NCBI GenBank assembly: GCA_024403855.1
Contig: JAKSRC010000006.1
Coordinates: forward strand, 1-64,000
Reading direction: 5' to 3'
DNA from: Saccharofermentans sp.
Lineage (GTDB): Bacteria > Bacillota > Clostridia > Saccharofermentanales > Saccharofermentanaceae
Length of the DNA stretch: 64,000 nt
A program made the translations under genes and the position numbers. Positions 44,523 to 53,189 of this stretch are shown piece after piece (position 1 is the first letter of the stretch; the number at the start of each line of letters is the position of its first letter). The notes below the pieces were generated by a model, which ran no database searches, was not told the DNA's origin, and saw only the letters and a list, made by a program, of their open reading frames with translations.

Positions 44523-46325
44523 TCAGATTCTGCAGGCACCGACTTCTTTCAGGATGTAAGGGAACAATATTTCGAGCCAGGCATTCAAAGCCTTTGCGGT
44601 ATGAAGATATGTCTCATAGTTCTCACCTGTAGGATCAGGAACAGATATAGACATAACTCTTCCGCTGGAATCTTTCATAACAAGACCATTGGCGGCTGCA
44701 AATGTCGACAACGAGAATACTTTATCCTTAATTTCAGGGAAAGCCTTGGTTATCGCAAAAGCCTGCTCATCTCTGACAGTAATTATGAGGTCATTGTCAT
44801 CGTAAATAGCAGGATCTGCTCTTCTTGACTCTATTGCGCCCAAACCCCATCCGGTGAGTTCCTTAACCGCTTTTTCCATCATGGAATCCGGCTCAAGACC
44901 GCTCATGGCAGTGAGGCCGGCTGATTCGCAGTAAATCTCAAATCCGGCATTGCTTTCCTGGTTGGAAATATAAGGTTCATTCTTTGCGAGCATCTTCCTC
45001 ATTAACGATTCAAGACAAGCTGACAAAGACGTGTTATTGTCATCAACGAACAATACTGAAGCCGTATAGGTATCCTTGAACGCATCAATAGAGAGTGCTG
45101 TTCTGGAAGGACGTTCAGGCTTGGGCATGCCTGGAGCAAGCTCTTCCTTCTTGCCGGAAGCTTTGGTTAACCTGTTCATATATGCGACAGATAATCCTTC
45201 ACCATCAAATCCTTGTGCAAGGATTACATCTACTTCCTGAACATCCAAGAATCTCAGGCCTTCAAAAAGCCCATGTGAAGCACAGGAAACATCAACAGTT
45301 TTTCCGTAAACACAGAATTCGGTATGCGCCAGCAAGAGCTTATCATTCATCTTGTCGTACATAGCCTTTATTTCAGAACCGCAATAAAGACCGATTCTGG
45401 CAAAAGGATTCTTCGCAAGAATCTCACGTGATCTCAGGATAAAAGGTGAAACGATGTTTACGAGTTCTTTTGCTTCATCATCAGAAAGCTTCTTAAGATC
45501 AACAGTTTCAATCTTTTCGATCTTGCCGTCAGATGCCAAAGCATTGTCACCTGTTATCTTTGTGCCTTCAGGCATTTTCATTATCTCGACCTGTGCATAC
45601 GGAGCATAATGACGATATTTCATACCGGGAGCTTTGGGCGTCTCGCCTTCAGATTTCAATCCACCGCTAATCGTATCGTTGCTCTTCAATACAGCATCAA
45701 TATCAGCTTTGGTAACAGCACCGGGTCTCAAGATGACAGGAACAGTTCCTGTGCAATCTACAACTGTAGATTCGAGTCCGAATTCGGAGTCACCGCCATC
45801 GATAATCGCATAGATATATCCGTCCATATCTTCAAGAACAGATCTTGCACTTGTAGGGGATGGTCTTCCGGAAAGATTTGCAGAAGGTGCAGCTACCGGA
45901 ACAGCACAATACTGAAGGAACTTATTCGCAATAGGATTAGAAGGCATTCTTACGCCTACAGTATCAAGTCCGGCTGTTGTTTTATCGGAAATAGAATCTG
46001 CCTTTTTCATTACTATAGTAATAGGACCGGGCATAAAATTATCGATAAGTGTCTGCGCAAGAGGAGTTATCTCAGATACGATTTCCTTGATCTGTTCTTT
46101 GTTTCCGACATGGCAGATAAGAGGATTGTCAGCAGGTCTTCCTTTAGCCCCGAAAACCTTGCTTACGGCATCACCATTTCTTCCGTCACAACCCAAACCG
46201 TAGACTGTCTCTGTAGGGAAGCCGACGACTTCACCATTTCTCAGATGTTCAGCTGCATCCTTAAGTGCTTTATCATCATTTGAATCTATTAATATTGTCT
46301 TCTTATACTTCTTTTCGCGTTCCAT
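44523..46325 (-). CDS. Sua5/TsaC threonylcarbamoyl-AMP synthase fused to a degenerate LMW phosphatase
   Basis: A 600-residue fusion. Residues about 10-215 are the YrdC/Sua5 domain (GEVVGFPTETVYGLGCDG, KGRPADNPLICHV, SANLSGRPSPTSA) that makes threonylcarbamoyl-AMP for tRNA t6A. A Sua5 C-terminal domain covers about 230-385. Residues about 421-590 follow the low-molecular-weight tyrosine/arginine phosphatase pattern (VLFV start, YCESAG, DLIITV, PDP general-acid loop at 563-565). The P-loop reads VDDNNTSLS at 427-435, so the catalytic Cys, second Cys and Arg are replaced by Asp428, Ser433 and Leu434. That domain should be inactive. In Bacillus the separate genes ywlC (Sua5) and ywlE (LMW phosphatase) lie close together. 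It starts 9 bases after prfA. Confidence 0.9.
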   Translation of the reverse strand: MEREKKYKKTILIDSNDDKALKDAAEHLRNGEVVGFPTETVYGLGCDGRNGDAVSKVFGAKGRPADNPLICHVGNKEQIKEIVSEITPLAQTLIDNFMPGPITIVMKKADSISDKTTAGLDTVGVRMPSNPIANKFLQYCAVPVAAPSANLSGRPSPTSARSVLEDMDGYIYAIIDGGDSEFGLESTVVDCTGTVPVILRPGAVTKADIDAVLKSNDTISGGLKSEGETPKAPGMKYRHYAPYAQVEIMKMPEGTKITGDNALASDGKIEKIETVDLKKLSDDEAKELVNIVSPFILRSREILAKNPFARIGLYCGSEIKAMYDKMNDKLLLAHTEFCVYGKTVDVSCASHGLFEGLRFLDVQEVDVILAQGFDGEGLSVAYMNRLTKASGKKEELAPGMPKPERPSRTALSIDAFKDTYTASVLFVDDNNTSLSACLESLMRKMLAKNEPYISNQESNAGFEIYCESAGLTAMSGLEPDSMMEKAVKELTGWGLGAIESRRADPAIYDDNDLIITVRDEQAFAITKAFPEIKDKVFSLSTFAAANGLVMKDSSGRVMSISVPDPTGENYETYLHTAKALNAWLEILFPYILKEVGACRI

Positions 46326-46334
46326 AAATGCCTC

Positions 46335-47426
46335 TTATTCTTCTTCACTATTGCTTGCTCTGTCTGCTGCCTGTGCCAATGTCAGGGCATCAACCGTCTC
46401 ATCCAAATCGCCTGCAAGGATAGCATCTAATTTATAAAGTGTTAATCCTATTCTGTGATCAGTTACTCTTCCCTGATGGTAATTATAAGTACGTATTCTT
46501 TCTGATCTGTCGCCAGTTCCAACCTGTGATTTTCTCTCGTCGTTATGTCTGTCGACATCAGCCTGATGAGCAATTTCCCACAAACGGCTCTGAAGCACTG
46601 CCATCGCCTTTTCCTTATTCTGAATCTGCGATCTTTCATCCTGGCAGGTTACGACCATTCCGGTCGGCAAGTGCGTAATTCTTATCGCTGAAGATGTTTT
46701 ATTGATATGCTGACCGCCTGCACCGGAAGCTCTGAATCGATCAATCTTAAGATCGTTCGGATTAATCTCTACATCCGTCGGCTCTGCTTTAGGAAGAACA
46801 GCTACCGTCGCCGTCGAAGTATGAATTCTGCCGCCTGATTCAGTAACCGGCACACGCTGAACTCTGTGAACACCACTTTCAAACTTCATTCGCGAATAAA
46901 CTCTGGGGCCGTCAATTTCGGCTACGATTTCCTTATATCCGCCAAGTTCAGTCGGGCTTTCATCAACAACACTTACCGTAAATCCTTTTAGCGCAGCATA
47001 TCCTTTATACATCTTGAAAAGATCGCCTGCGAAAAGTGCTGATTCTTCTCCACCGGCACCAGCTCTGATCTCAAGGATTACTGAACGTGAATCTCTGGGA
47101 TCACCCGGAGTAAGATAAATTACGAGTTCTTTCTCAAGTTCAGCAAGAAGATCCTTTGCATCTGACAGTTCAGCATTTGCAAGACTTCTCATCTCGTCAT
47201 CGCCATTGAGATCTCCACTTTCGAGAAGTTCAAGAATACCGGCTATCTCTTTCTCACAGGATTCATATTTCTGAATAGCTTCAACCTGTGGATTAAGAGA
47301 AGCGAGTTCTCTTGAGTATTTTGTATATTCATCAGGGCGTGATGCAATTGCCGGATCACTCAATGTTCCGGTCAGTTCTTCCCATTTCGCCTTGATCAAT
47401 TCTGTTTTGTTTTTATCTATCGCCAT
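46335..47426 (-). CDS. prfA: Peptide chain release factor 1
   Basis: Reads UAA and UAG and triggers peptide release. The 363 residues have the [10 protein letters not shown] (GGQ) motif near 235 and the PVT tripeptide region ([14 protein letters not shown]) typical of RF1. Normal length. prmC, usually next to prfA, is absent here; the next gene is the Sua5 fusion. Confidence 0.96.
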   Translation of the reverse strand: MAIDKNKTELIKAKWEELTGTLSDPAIASRPDEYTKYSRELASLNPQVEAIQKYESCEKEIAGILELLESGDLNGDDEMRSLANAELSDAKDLLAELEKELVIYLTPGDPRDSRSVILEIRAGAGGEESALFAGDLFKMYKGYAALKGFTVSVVDESPTELGGYKEIVAEIDGPRVYSRMKFESGVHRVQRVPVTESGGRIHTSTATVAVLPKAEPTDVEINPNDLKIDRFRASGAGGQHINKTSSAIRITHLPTGMVVTCQDERSQIQNKEKAMAVLQSRLWEIAHQADVDRHNDERKSQVGTGDRSERIRTYNYHQGRVTDHRIGLTLYKLDAILAGDLDETVDALTLAQAADRASNSEEE

Positions 47427-47462
47427 CGTATTTATTCTGTAAAAAACTCATATTATCAAACA

Positions 47463-47493
47463 AGGAAGCTGCCTCAATAAAAAGGCAGCTTCC
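47463..47493 (-). terminator. Probable terminator of the zinc-ribbon protein gene
   Basis: An 11-bp stem AGGAAGCTGCC/GGCAGCTTCCT with a T-rich loop, about 25 bases after the stop at 47518. The T-run after the stem is weak on the leftward strand, so it may be inefficient. Confidence 0.6.
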
Positions 47494-47517
47494 TCTTAAC
47501 ATTCTAATATAGATAAA

Positions 47518-47994
47518 CTAAGCCTGAGGTGCCGGAGGTACCTGTGTAGGCTGATAAGGTGCTACGGGCTGAACTGCCGCTGCATTATTAAGCACCTCAT
47601 ATTCAAGCTTATGTCTCAAAGGCTTCTGGCAGCGAGGACAATATACGAATCCATGCGGATACCACGCTCTGTGACCAAGATCATATGTGTGGTAATTGAA
47701 TTCATAGTAGCAATATTCGCATCTGCAGTGGAATGTCGGATTGTATGAATCGTATCCCGGAACAGGATTAGGATTTACCATACCGGTATTCTGAATCCAC
47801 TGTCTTGTAGGTGTAGGAAGAGGCTGCTGAACCTGAACAGGAGCTGCCACCGGAGCAGCAGGAGCAGGTGCAGGTGCCGGAGCAGGAGCGGGAGCTGCTG
47901 TGCTGACAAGCGTGCCAAAATTAAATCCGCACTTCATACAGAAATTTGCGTGATCATATCCCTGTGTTCCGCACTGCGGGCAGAATTTGCTCAT
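47518..47994 (-). CDS. Double zinc-ribbon protein with Ala/Pro linker
   Basis: A 158-residue protein. An N-terminal zinc ribbon (CPQCG...CMKCG) is followed by an AP-repeat linker (about 34-60) and a second zinc site made of CRCEYC and CPRCQK (about 90-130). No membrane helix. The start resembles that of the clostripain-like protein at 20881-23745. Function unknown; probably a protein- or nucleic-acid-binding scaffold. Monocistronic. Confidence 0.85.
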   Translation of the reverse strand: MSKFCPQCGTQGYDHANFCMKCGFNFGTLVSTAAPAPAPAPAPAPAAPVAAPVQVQQPLPTPTRQWIQNTGMVNPNPVPGYDSYNPTFHCRCEYCYYEFNYHTYDLGHRAWYPHGFVYCPRCQKPLRHKLEYEVLNNAAAVQPVAPYQPTQVPPAPQA

Positions 47995-48065
47995 GAATAT
48001 TCCTCCTTAAACTCACTTATTCCTTTATAAGTTTGATTAATTATAGTTCCTATTGAGCCAAATGG

Positions 48066-48683
48066 TCAAATAACGGAACTGTCGGTGTCGTCAATTACAT
48101 TCCCGTTCTGTACATTTCTTTCAATAAAGTTCTCTTTTGCGTACTCCCAAATCGCTTCAGAACCTAAATGTGTTCTCTGATTGCGCTTCATTATCCAACT
48201 CTTCTTTACGGAATGTTCTTTCCATGTTTTTCCATCTGTTGCATCATTTAATACAAGTGGCTGAACATTATCCATAGTTCTTGCAAACTTTGCTTCAGGA
48301 GTCTTCTGCTCTTCAAATTCAAGCCAGAGTGACTTCAGATATTCGCCCTGGTCTTCAGGCAAAATGCTGTAAAGTTTATCAGCTGCTTTCGCTTCGCGTT
48401 CAGCCTGCGTCTTCTTGGCTTCTTCATCATATGCGTAAGTGTCACCTGCATAGACTTCAACAAGATCATGGATAAGAAGCATAGTGATTGTCTTAAGAAC
48501 ATCTATATCTTCATTTGCATACTCTTTAAGAAGGAGCGTCATAATTGCCATATGCCATGCATGCTCTGCATCATTTTCGTGAGTCTCAGCATCAGTAATG
48601 TAATTCTGGCGTTTAATCAGCTTCTCTTTATCTATTTCCCTGATAAACTCCATCTGTTTATTTAATCTTTCAGAATCAGCCAT
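48066..48683 (-). CDS. HD-domain hydrolase (YfbR/HDDC2-like)
   Basis: A 205-residue metal-dependent phosphohydrolase. The HD signature is spread over ENDAEHAWHMA, LLIHDLVEVYAGD and ARTMDNVQP, with Glu and Asp ligands as in YfbR-type 5'-deoxynucleotidases. The usual role would be removing phosphate from dNMPs or related nucleotides. A single gene, just before tRNA-Val. Confidence 0.88.
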   Translation of the reverse strand: MADSERLNKQMEFIREIDKEKLIKRQNYITDAETHENDAEHAWHMAIMTLLLKEYANEDIDVLKTITMLLIHDLVEVYAGDTYAYDEEAKKTQAEREAKAADKLYSILPEDQGEYLKSLWLEFEEQKTPEAKFARTMDNVQPLVLNDATDGKTWKEHSVKKSWIMKRNQRTHLGSEAIWEYAKENFIERNVQNGNVIDDTDSSVI

Positions 48684-48711
48684 AACAATTACTCCATATA
48701 CGTAATAAAAA

Positions 48712-48753
48712 ACACCTTCTGTAACTTTCCGAAAGTAGCGTTACAAAAGGTGT
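48712..48753 (-). terminator. Terminator of tRNA-Val
   Basis: Leftward, a long stem ACACCTTTTGTAAC/GTTACAGAAGGTGT (one mismatch) followed by TTTTTATTACG, 12 bases after the tRNA CCA end. Confidence 0.9.
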
Positions 48754-48764
48754 ACCGTAGATAA

Positions 48765-48841
48765 TGGTGGATGCTACAGGACTCGAACCTGTGACCCCCT
48801 GCACGTCAAGCAGGTACTCTAGCCAGCTGAGCTAAGCATCC
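48765..48841 (-). tRNA. tRNA-Val (anticodon GAC)
   Basis: A 77-base cloverleaf including an encoded CCA. Acceptor GGATGCT pairs with the GCATCC end. The anticodon stem CCTGC/GCAGG encloses loop TTGACGT, and the GTTCGAGTC T-loop is intact. GAC reads GUC and GUU valine codons. Confidence 0.97.
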
Positions 48842-48856
48842 GTTTCGAACTTTGAA

Positions 48857-48885
48857 AGTATACATTGTTTTGCCGTTTTTGACAA
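48857..48885 (-). promoter_or_regulatory. tRNA-Val promoter
   Basis: Leftward TTGTCA (48880-48885), 17-base spacer, TATACT (48857-48862), about 16 bases before the mature tRNA. Confidence 0.85.
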
Positions 48886-49198
48886 TTAGGACTTTATATT
48901 TGTTTCTTGAACGACTTTATTAACAAATTGTTAACTGAAATATTAATGATCGAATCCTTTTCGAAAAGGCGAAAACACAATTTTCCAAGTGAATTTCTCA
49001 TGTTCATTTGATTTTTAACCTCCCGAAAAGCCCTATTTCAATGCGTTTTTGTGCTTTTTGAGACAAAATGCACAAAAGGTTAACAGAGTGATTGTTCACT
49101 TAGTCAAAATGGACAAAATTATGAAAAATATGAACACAATGTGAACTAACTATGATATATTTGTTTCATAAAATTCATTGCACATTGGGGAGGCAGTT
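48886..49198. other. AT-rich upstream region of the mini-prepilin with clustered palindromes
   Basis: About 310 bases without a coding frame. Contents: TTAACAA/TTGTTAA (48920-48934), a perfect 14-base palindrome CCTTTTCGAAAAGG (48956-48969), TTTTGTGC/GCACAAAA (49047-49077), and four TGTTCA-type half sites at 49001-49006, 49093-49098, 49131-49136 (inverted) and 49142-49146 (inverted, partial). TATGAT/GATATA near 49151-49159 may be the -10 box for the rightward gene. Confidence 0.5.
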
Positions 49199-49405
49199 AT
49201 GAGAAGAATTGGAAAGACACGTAAAGGATTTACTCTTGTTGAAATGGTATTGGTTATTGCCATCATCGTTATTCTCGCAGGAGTTCTTGTAATCGGAATT
49301 GGTTCCTACCTCAATAAGGCAAAAGCTGCTACTTCTTCTGTAACTGATCATAACAGTTCTGTAGAGTTCCTCAATTCTGAGATCGACTATCAGTTGTCCA
49401 ACTGA
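49199..49405 (+). CDS. Orphan mini-prepilin (type IV pilin-like N-terminus)
   Basis: A 68-residue protein from the ATG at 49199, with GGGGAGG five bases upstream. A basic leader ends at Gly10 before FTLVEM, the class III signal cut and N-methylated by prepilin peptidase. A hydrophobic helix follows (VLVIAIIVILAGVLVIGIGSYL), then only about 35 polar residues. That is much shorter than a normal pilin or pseudopilin, and no pilus or secretion genes are nearby. It could be a minor pseudopilin or a remnant; the reading frame is intact. Confidence 0.8.
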   Translation: MRRIGKTRKGFTLVEMVLVIAIIVILAGVLVIGIGSYLNKAKAATSSVTDHNSSVEFLNSEIDYQLSN

Positions 49406-49487
49406 GTTTAAATTGACTTTTAGAGTATTTGACCTGTCTCAAGGGTGACCAGACATCAAAACCTCTAACCATAAAAGTGAAGCACAG

Positions 49488-49520
49488 CAAAAGACCTCCC
49501 TGAATCAGGGAGGTCTTTTG
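49488..49520. terminator. Bidirectional terminator between the prepilin and EEP genes
   Basis: CAAAAGACCTCCCTGA/TCAGGGAGGTCTTTTG, a near-perfect 15-bp stem with A/T flanks on both strands, between convergent genes. Confidence 0.9.
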
Positions 49521-49539
49521 TTAATTATCTGAATCTCAA

Positions 49540-50604
49540 TTATTGGAGCGTTACTTTCAGAACCTGCGGATTGTGGTCACTGTTAACAAAACCCAGATCC
49601 TTAACTTCATATGAATCTACTCGGATATTTTTCGAGATGATGAATCCATCGATTATGTAGTACTGCAAAACGTCCTCATTGCCGACAAGCGGTTTATAAA
49701 GAGATCTGCAGGAAGCGACATTCGGATCCATCAGGAACTGGAAATCATTTTCGAATGAAGATACATCCATAAAAGCCGGCTGCCACTGCTTGGGATATAC
49801 CTGATACTTATTTTCAGTATTGGAGAAACGCTGGTTAAAATCGCCGCCTGCGATAACATAATTGCCCTTTGCTGTTTCTTCACGGAAAACATCCATAAGC
49901 ATCTGAGCCTGAAGCACCTTACCCTCACCGTCATCAAAAGCTTCAAGATGAAGATTTACTATAACGAGCTCTTTTCCGCCTTCAACAGGAATTCTTGTAA
50001 TGAGAAGGCATCTCTTAAGATTGAATGTCCTGATCGGCCAGGAGAACGGGTTCGGAAGCTGCAATCTCGTTGCCGAAGAAGAAGGATATTTACTGAAAGT
50101 CGCCAGACCGGAATCAATCTTTCCCATAGGAGGAACCGGAATCGGCGCATATTCGACCTTAAAATTATTAGCAAAAGCACTATTGTTGAATCCAAGATTT
50201 TCAAATAATAATGGTTCATTTGTGTGATAGCTTCTATCGCTGTCGATATCGATTTCCTGGAACAGGACGATATCAGGATTCTGCGCTTTGACTTCACTTA
50301 CGATGGCATTAAGATTTGCCTGAACTCTTTCCTCATCTGCGGAATAGACCATCTTACCGCCGTCCATGAAGAAATCAGCATTATTTCCCAAAGCACCGTA
50401 ACCGATATTCCATGTGCTGATATTGATAGAATCGCCGACAGCAAGGCTCTTTGCTTCGCCTTCCAACGCTTTAATCTGGATGTCTGCTGTATCTTCCGGT
50501 CTATATTCAACAATCGTAAGCCATACAAGAAGTCCTGCCAAAAGAAATACAAGAACGAGTAACACGGCAAGGACTGCCTTCAAAATCTTTTTCGCTACTT
50601 TCAT
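49540..50604 (-). CDS. Membrane-anchored endonuclease/exonuclease/phosphatase-family protein
   Basis: About 354 residues. An N-terminal membrane helix (LKAVLAVLLVLVFLLAGLLVWL) places the EEP domain outside the cell. Fold motifs are all present: ISTWNIG, LFQEID (metal Glu), NLHLEA, GGDFNQ and the C-terminal SDHNPQ. Such proteins act as nucleases, lipid phosphatases or sphingomyelinase-like enzymes; the substrate is unknown. The ATG at 50604 has GAGG five bases upstream; an earlier GTG overlaps that ribosome site. Confidence 0.88.
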   Translation of the reverse strand: MKVAKKILKAVLAVLLVLVFLLAGLLVWLTIVEYRPEDTADIQIKALEGEAKSLAVGDSINISTWNIGYGALGNNADFFMDGGKMVYSADEERVQANLNAIVSEVKAQNPDIVLFQEIDIDSDRSYHTNEPLLFENLGFNNSAFANNFKVEYAPIPVPPMGKIDSGLATFSKYPSSSATRLQLPNPFSWPIRTFNLKRCLLITRIPVEGGKELVIVNLHLEAFDDGEGKVLQAQMLMDVFREETAKGNYVIAGGDFNQRFSNTENKYQVYPKQWQPAFMDVSSFENDFQFLMDPNVASCRSLYKPLVGNEDVLQYYIIDGFIISKNIRVDSYEVKDLGFVNSDHNPQVLKVTLQ

Positions 50605-50689
50605 ATCCACCTCAAAAGTTATTTCTGCTTCGAATCAATTATAAACTAAACATCCAATATCAAATAGGAAAAACATGGACAAATCAAAA

Positions 50690-50725
50690 CCACCCGCTTG
50701 ATCAAACGGGTGGCTTCGTTAGTAT
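50690..50725 (-). terminator. Terminator of the two-component system genes
   Basis: CCACCCG/CGGGTGG stem (50690-50713) with TTTTGATTTG following leftward (down to about 50680), 40 bases after the histidine kinase stop. Confidence 0.8.
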
Positions 50726-50754
50726 CTTTAGTAATACAGAGTTGCAGCAGCTTA

Positions 50755-52425
50755 TTATGCTATAGGTTTCTTCCCTGCACGAACGACAAAAACGCCGTCC
50801 TTCAAAGAAGTATTAAGGTGCAACTTGTGCTGCTCGAAAATTCTTCCTGCAATGGCAAGACCTGTTCCGGGTGTGAATTTGGAAGCTTCGGCCATATTCG
50901 TTACAGTGAATTCGTTTGAATTAATATCTACTACAACCTCCGAATCAGCAATCTTATACTTTTCTGCATTATCGATCAGGCAGAACAACGCTGTTTTGAA
51001 ATATTCCTCATCCATCTTAAGTGTCATGTCGCCCGTAATGGTAACCTTAGCGTTGAGCTTTTCAGCAACTTCACCGACGCACTTTCTGACAGAAGCACTA
51101 ACATACTTTCTGTCGTTCTTTTCAGCTGTCTTAAGAATTGCTTCGATATCCTTATTCATCTCGAAAGTCTTTTCGAGAATACGGTCAGCATAAGCATTCT
51201 TCGCGGAAACATCTTCAACATCCTTAAGGTTTTCAGCGTAGCCGCCGAGGATCTGCAAAGGCGTCTTCATATTGTGTGCAAGAGAATCGATGAGACTATT
51301 CTTATATACATTATTCTCATAAGCTTTCTTGTACTGGTTATAAGGGATAAGTGCAGTAAGCAAAGAGATTCCTACCGCAAGGATCAGAAGGACCAATGCA
51401 AGAATGATCAGTGCAGGCATAAAATAGTCCTCAAACGAAGCTGTTTTTACAACATACTCCAAAATGTATCTGTTGCCTTCGATTACAAGAAGCTTTACAG
51501 CACCCTGAGTTAAAGTATGGTCGGCTGCAGTTCTTCCGTAAAGGAATTTTTCTTCAACAAGCGGATTAGATAATCTGCCCGGTTCTTCGACATATGCTTC
51601 AAGATCTGAAATACTGTTTGCACGTAAAAGAAGCTTTTGCTCATCCAAAAACTCATCCGGACGAGCGACTCTTGGATAAACTGATCCACCGATATCAAGG
51701 TTTGCGCCGTAAGAAGCGTATAAATCGGCTTTTGAAGGATCTGTAAAATCCCACGATTTAACTGAAAGGCCCTTTTCATTCAAATTAGAATCAACCACAA
51801 CAACTTTACCAATGTGGTAAGTATCACCATCGATATAATATGTCTGGATCAATGGAGCATTGAACTGTGTGGTACCACAAAACGCTGCTGCTCCGGCAAA
51901 CAGATAATCATAAAGATAGGACTTTGTTACGCCAACTAAAAGCCAGCTGTTGGACGTTCCCCTATTCTCAACACGTTCCATTTTGTTTATCTCATCACAT
52001 TTTTTATATGAGATTGTCCACTCACCGTTTCTGGCATTGGTGGATGCTGAACCCTGAGCCAGAAGTTCTTCGTTATCTGTTATATAAATCCATTCACGAG
52101 CGCCACCGTGTTCAATCGGATAGACATCGTATCTTGTCTCATAAAGGTCTTCAAAACTTCCGTCATCATTTACCTTCGCTATCCTGACATAATCAGTTGT
52201 ATATATATTACTGAAGATATCAACAAAGGTATAATCATGGCGACCCTGATCAACAGTCCTTAATACTTGCTCATATCTATCGCCTAGGAAATCAAATCCC
52301 TCGCTTATCGCTGAATCATATTTGTCCTTCCAACCACTTACTACAATTGTAAAAACAACCAATGCAGCCAGAACACATGCCAATAATCTGATAAGCCAGA
52401 AATTCACAAAACTCTTTCTCTTCAT
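50755..52425 (-). CDS. Sensor histidine kinase
   Basis: About 556 residues. A membrane helix near 12-33 and another near 333-358 flank a large extracellular sensor of about 300 residues with no recognised fold. The cytoplasmic part has the H-box HNMKTPLQILGGYAENL and a HATPase domain (LIDNAEKY N-box, GTGLAIAGRIFEQH). No HAMP is obvious. The ATG at 52425 has AAGGAG nine bases upstream. It follows its response regulator by 15 bases and forms a two-component system with it. It sits next to the ATP-grasp/M14 cluster, but the signal is unknown. Confidence 0.92.
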   Translation of the reverse strand: MKRKSFVNFWLIRLLACVLAALVVFTIVVSGWKDKYDSAISEGFDFLGDRYEQVLRTVDQGRHDYTFVDIFSNIYTTDYVRIAKVNDDGSFEDLYETRYDVYPIEHGGAREWIYITDNEELLAQGSASTNARNGEWTISYKKCDEINKMERVENRGTSNSWLLVGVTKSYLYDYLFAGAAAFCGTTQFNAPLIQTYYIDGDTYHIGKVVVVDSNLNEKGLSVKSWDFTDPSKADLYASYGANLDIGGSVYPRVARPDEFLDEQKLLLRANSISDLEAYVEEPGRLSNPLVEEKFLYGRTAADHTLTQGAVKLLVIEGNRYILEYVVKTASFEDYFMPALIILALVLLILAVGISLLTALIPYNQYKKAYENNVYKNSLIDSLAHNMKTPLQILGGYAENLKDVEDVSAKNAYADRILEKTFEMNKDIEAILKTAEKNDRKYVSASVRKCVGEVAEKLNAKVTITGDMTLKMDEEYFKTALFCLIDNAEKYKIADSEVVVDINSNEFTVTNMAEASKFTPGTGLAIAGRIFEQHKLHLNTSLKDGVFVVRAGKKPIA

Positions 52426-52440
52426 TTGCAATCTCTCCTT

Positions 52441-53109
52441 TTAATCGAATCTGTATCCGACTCCGATGAGAGTCTTGATACGAGATCCCTCTTTACCGAG
52501 TTTGTGACGGAGATTTTTTACACGGTTATCGATGACTCTTTCTGAAGTATACATGTCATCATTCCAGGCAACTGCCAGAAGCAGTTTTCTTGTGATAGCA
52601 ACGCCCGGATGCTTAAGCATATACATCAGGATCTGATATTCCTTAGGCGGCAGCTCAACGACTTCACCTGCAACCTTTACCTCAAGCTTTACAGGATCAA
52701 TCGCTATATTGCCATTTTCGATCACTTTACGCTGCTCAGTATCTGAAGACGTACGTTCCAAAAGAGCGAGCAGTTTGCTGTACAGAACTGCAATAGAAAA
52801 AGGCTTAACGATGTAATCATCTGCTCCGAGCTCATAGCCATAGAGAATATCTTCCTCTCTGACTTTTCCTGTCAGAAAAACTACCGGAATATCAGACTTC
52901 TTTCTGATAATCCTGCAGAGTTCGAATCCATCAAGTCCGGGCATCATAATATCAAGCACGATAAGATCGTAAGATTCGTTAAGGAACTTGGTAAGGCCTA
53001 TATTCCCATCCTCAGCAAAATCTAACGCAATCTTGTCACGTCTTGCGAAATAATCTCCGATTACCTGCCTTATCTGGCTATCATCTTCAACAATCAATAC
53101 CCTGTACAT
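52441..53109 (-). CDS. OmpR-family response regulator
   Basis: A 222-residue regulator. The receiver domain has acidic residues at 9-10, phospho-acceptor Asp53 (LDIMMPGLDG) and the Thr/Lys switch (FLTGK); the winged-helix DNA-binding domain ends RIKTLIGVGYRFD. Cotranscribed with the histidine kinase. A direct repeat GTGTATC with 11-base period lies 35-52 bases upstream of its start, a fitting autoregulatory site. Confidence 0.95.
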   Translation of the reverse strand: MYRVLIVEDDSQIRQVIGDYFARRDKIALDFAEDGNIGLTKFLNESYDLIVLDIMMPGLDGFELCRIIRKKSDIPVVFLTGKVREEDILYGYELGADDYIVKPFSIAVLYSKLLALLERTSSDTEQRKVIENGNIAIDPVKLEVKVAGEVVELPPKEYQILMYMLKHPGVAITRKLLLAVAWNDDMYTSERVIDNRVKNLRHKLGKEGSRIKTLIGVGYRFD

Positions 53110-53143
53110 GAATTTCCTCCGTCAAGAGAATATTACAAGTACA

Positions 53144-53161
53144 GTGTATCGTTCGTGTATC
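53144..53161 (-). promoter_or_regulatory. Direct repeat, candidate response-regulator site
   Basis: Two copies of GTGTATC (written on the + strand) at 53144-53150 and 53155-53161, 11 bases apart, the spacing used by OmpR/PhoB-type dimers. It lies in the 80-base gap between the M14-like gene and the response regulator. Confidence 0.4.
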
Positions 53162-53189
53162 AATTTGCAAATTTTAAATATTCAGACAA

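Noticed and set aside
45609..46283. 224-residue rightward frame opposite the Sua5 fusion
   Set aside because: Antisense shadow of the conserved Sua5 domain, Cys/Arg-rich and without a ribosome site.
48886..49198. Replication origin or CRISPR leader in the AT-rich palindromic region
   Set aside because: No DnaA-box clusters, no dnaA/dnaN, no regularly spaced repeats; simple promoter-type palindromes are enough.
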